Under the pieces are notes generated by a model, which saw only the letters and a list, made by a program, of their open reading frames with translations, did not search any database and was not told where the DNA came from. A stretch of DNA of 64,000 nt, taken from Anaerovorax odorimutans. Its GTDB lineage: Bacteria; Bacillota; Clostridia; Peptostreptococcales; JAAYPU01. Location: NCBI GenBank assembly GCA_016841185.1, contig JAENZQ010000005.1:62001-126000 (forward strand), in the 5' to 3' direction. This document shows, piece after piece, positions 63,022 through 64,000 of the stretch (positions are counted from its first letter, which is position 1; every line of letters starts with the position of its first letter). A program made the translations under genes and the position numbers.

Positions 63022-63939
63022 TTACACCACCTCTTTCTTTGAATAAAGAACAAAGATATCTTCCATTGAAGGATTTACCATTTCCGGATCCTTTGTAATA
63101 AGGGTATTCTTTTTTAATCGGGAAAATAATTTATCCATGTATTTCAACTTTTCGTTACGAATGACTACATGACAGCCGTCTCCGAAAGTATAGGCATCTA
63201 TTAATTCATCGCCGAATAATTTTTTGAAGTCGGGCATATGTGTGATATTTGCACTTACTTTAAATACCGTACAGTCAAAATTCTTTTTGAATCCGGCAGG
63301 TGAGTCCTCTGCAATGATTTTGCCACTACTAATGAAGGCAACTTTGGTGCATAATTCTGCTTCGTCCATATAGGGAGTGGAAACAAAAACCGTCATCCCC
63401 GATTTATTTAAATCATAAAGTATTTTCCAGATTTCTTTCCGGGATTCCGGGTCCACGCCAAAGGTAGGCTCATCTAAAACAAGTATTCTGGGTCTGGTGA
63501 CCAGGGCACAGGTCAAAGAAAGTTTTTGCTTCATTCCCCCTGAAAGATTATCTGCGAAGCGGTCCTTATATTCGTAAAGGTTTGTTATTTCAAGGATTTC
63601 ATCTGCACGGCTTCTGATCGTCTCTGGTTTTAAACCAAATAAAGAGCCAAACAGATTAATATTTTCTATGACGGTTAAATCACCATAAAGACTGAAACGC
63701 TGCGGCATATATCCAAAACAATTATTTAAATGTGATTTATCGTCAGGCAAACTACCCATGATTTTAACCTGACCTGCATCCGGTGTTATAAGGCCGCATA
63801 TTATTCGGATCAGCGTTGTTTTCCCCGCACCATCAGGGCCCACAAGTCCGAAAATTTCCTTATGAGGCACCGTCATACTGATGCCGTTTACCGCTTTTAT
63901 CTTTCCAAAAACCTTACTGACGTTTTCTACACAAATCAT
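63022..63939 (-). CDS. ABC transporter ATP-binding protein (first half of a YbhF-type pair)
   Basis: The 305-residue protein has Walker A GPDGAGKTTLIRIICG, a standard signature NLSGGMKQKLSL, Walker B ILVLDEPTFGVDPESRKEIW and STPYMDEAELC (Ser-Thr-Pro in place of the H-loop His). The missing His contrasts with the intact one in the partner, so the two halves are complementary. GAGGGGG lies before the ATG. The 61 bases to the right edge hold no start; an upstream HlyD-type fusion protein gene would be expected outside the window. Confidence 0.92.
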   Translation of the reverse strand: MICVENVSKVFGKIKAVNGISMTVPHKEIFGLVGPDGAGKTTLIRIICGLITPDAGQVKIMGSLPDDKSHLNNCFGYMPQRFSLYGDLTVIENINLFGSLFGLKPETIRSRADEILEITNLYEYKDRFADNLSGGMKQKLSLTCALVTRPRILVLDEPTFGVDPESRKEIWKILYDLNKSGMTVFVSTPYMDEAELCTKVAFISSGKIIAEDSPAGFKKNFDCTVFKVSANITHMPDFKKLFGDELIDAYTFGDGCHVVIRNEKLKYMDKLFSRLKKNTLITKDPEMVNPSMEDIFVLYSKKEVV

Positions 63940-64000
63940 AAAAACCGCCCCCTCTATAGCTGATAAAGATAATAAATAACGGATAATAAAAAACAGTTAA

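Overview
The window reads as about 64 kb of chromosome from a low-GC, Gram-positive, endospore-forming anaerobe of the class Clostridia. The evidence is two gerA-type spore germination operons, a SleB/CwlJ-type spore cortex hydrolase, S-layer-homology (SLH) proteins, a CstA-type carbon importer, FeoAB iron uptake, strong GGAGG ribosome binding sites, and frequent TTG and GTG starts. No rRNA, tRNA, CRISPR array, prophage or transposase gene was seen. The species cannot be named from this sequence alone.

Layout. 1-7.8 kb: a cell-surface block. It holds a gingipain-like (C25) cysteine peptidase cut by the window edge, a small LuxR-type HTH protein, an SLH protein and a large beta-helix protein. 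The peptidase and the beta-helix protein end in the same putative-Ig plus copper-amine-oxidase-N-like module. 7.8-10.9 kb: a palindromic repeat bracketed by two copies of a hairpin, a half-ferritin-like protein, a three-gene operon with a zinc-ribbon/HTH regulator (DUF2089) behind a promoter buried in a palindrome, a lipoprotein and a coiled-coil protein. 10.9-21.3 kb: an MFS exporter, an acidic-repeat SLH protein, a LytS/LytTR two-component system followed by CstA (probable pyruvate or peptide sensing and uptake), an M23 peptidase, a short ArgA-type acetyltransferase and ZupT. 21.5-26 kb: a YibE/F membrane protein, then an iron operon (DtxR-FeoA fusion, FeoA, FeoB, a 45-residue FeoB-associated Cys-rich protein) with a perfect 7-1-7 Fur box just after its promoter.

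26-48.7 kb: a surface-polysaccharide locus of about 20 genes. It contains dTDP-sugar genes (rfbC, rfbA), at least seven glycosyltransferases on both strands, a DegT aminotransferase with an acetyltransferase, and a pseudaminic-acid-type pathway (PseB, PseC, PseG, PseH, PseI). A second sialic-acid-type synthase is fused to an SpsF-like cytidylyltransferase. The gene set resembles the Bacillus subtilis sps spore-coat polysaccharide operon and sits beside germination genes, so a spore-surface glycan is a reasonable hypothesis; flagellin glycosylation is the main alternative. The pseC frame has no ATG, GTG or TTG at its expected start.

48.8-60.2 kb: a membrane diguanylate cyclase, then gerAA-gerAC-gerD-like-gerAB on the + strand converging on sleB and a second gerAA-gerAB-gerAC-gerD-like operon on the - strand. 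The gaps here are filled with degenerate tandem repeats of period 7 (and some of period 6), one of which supplies the last codons of a gerAB gene. 60.4-64 kb: a DUF3796 membrane protein with an XRE repressor and a multi-half-site operator, then a split YbhF-type ABC exporter (two ATPases and a permease) running off the right edge.
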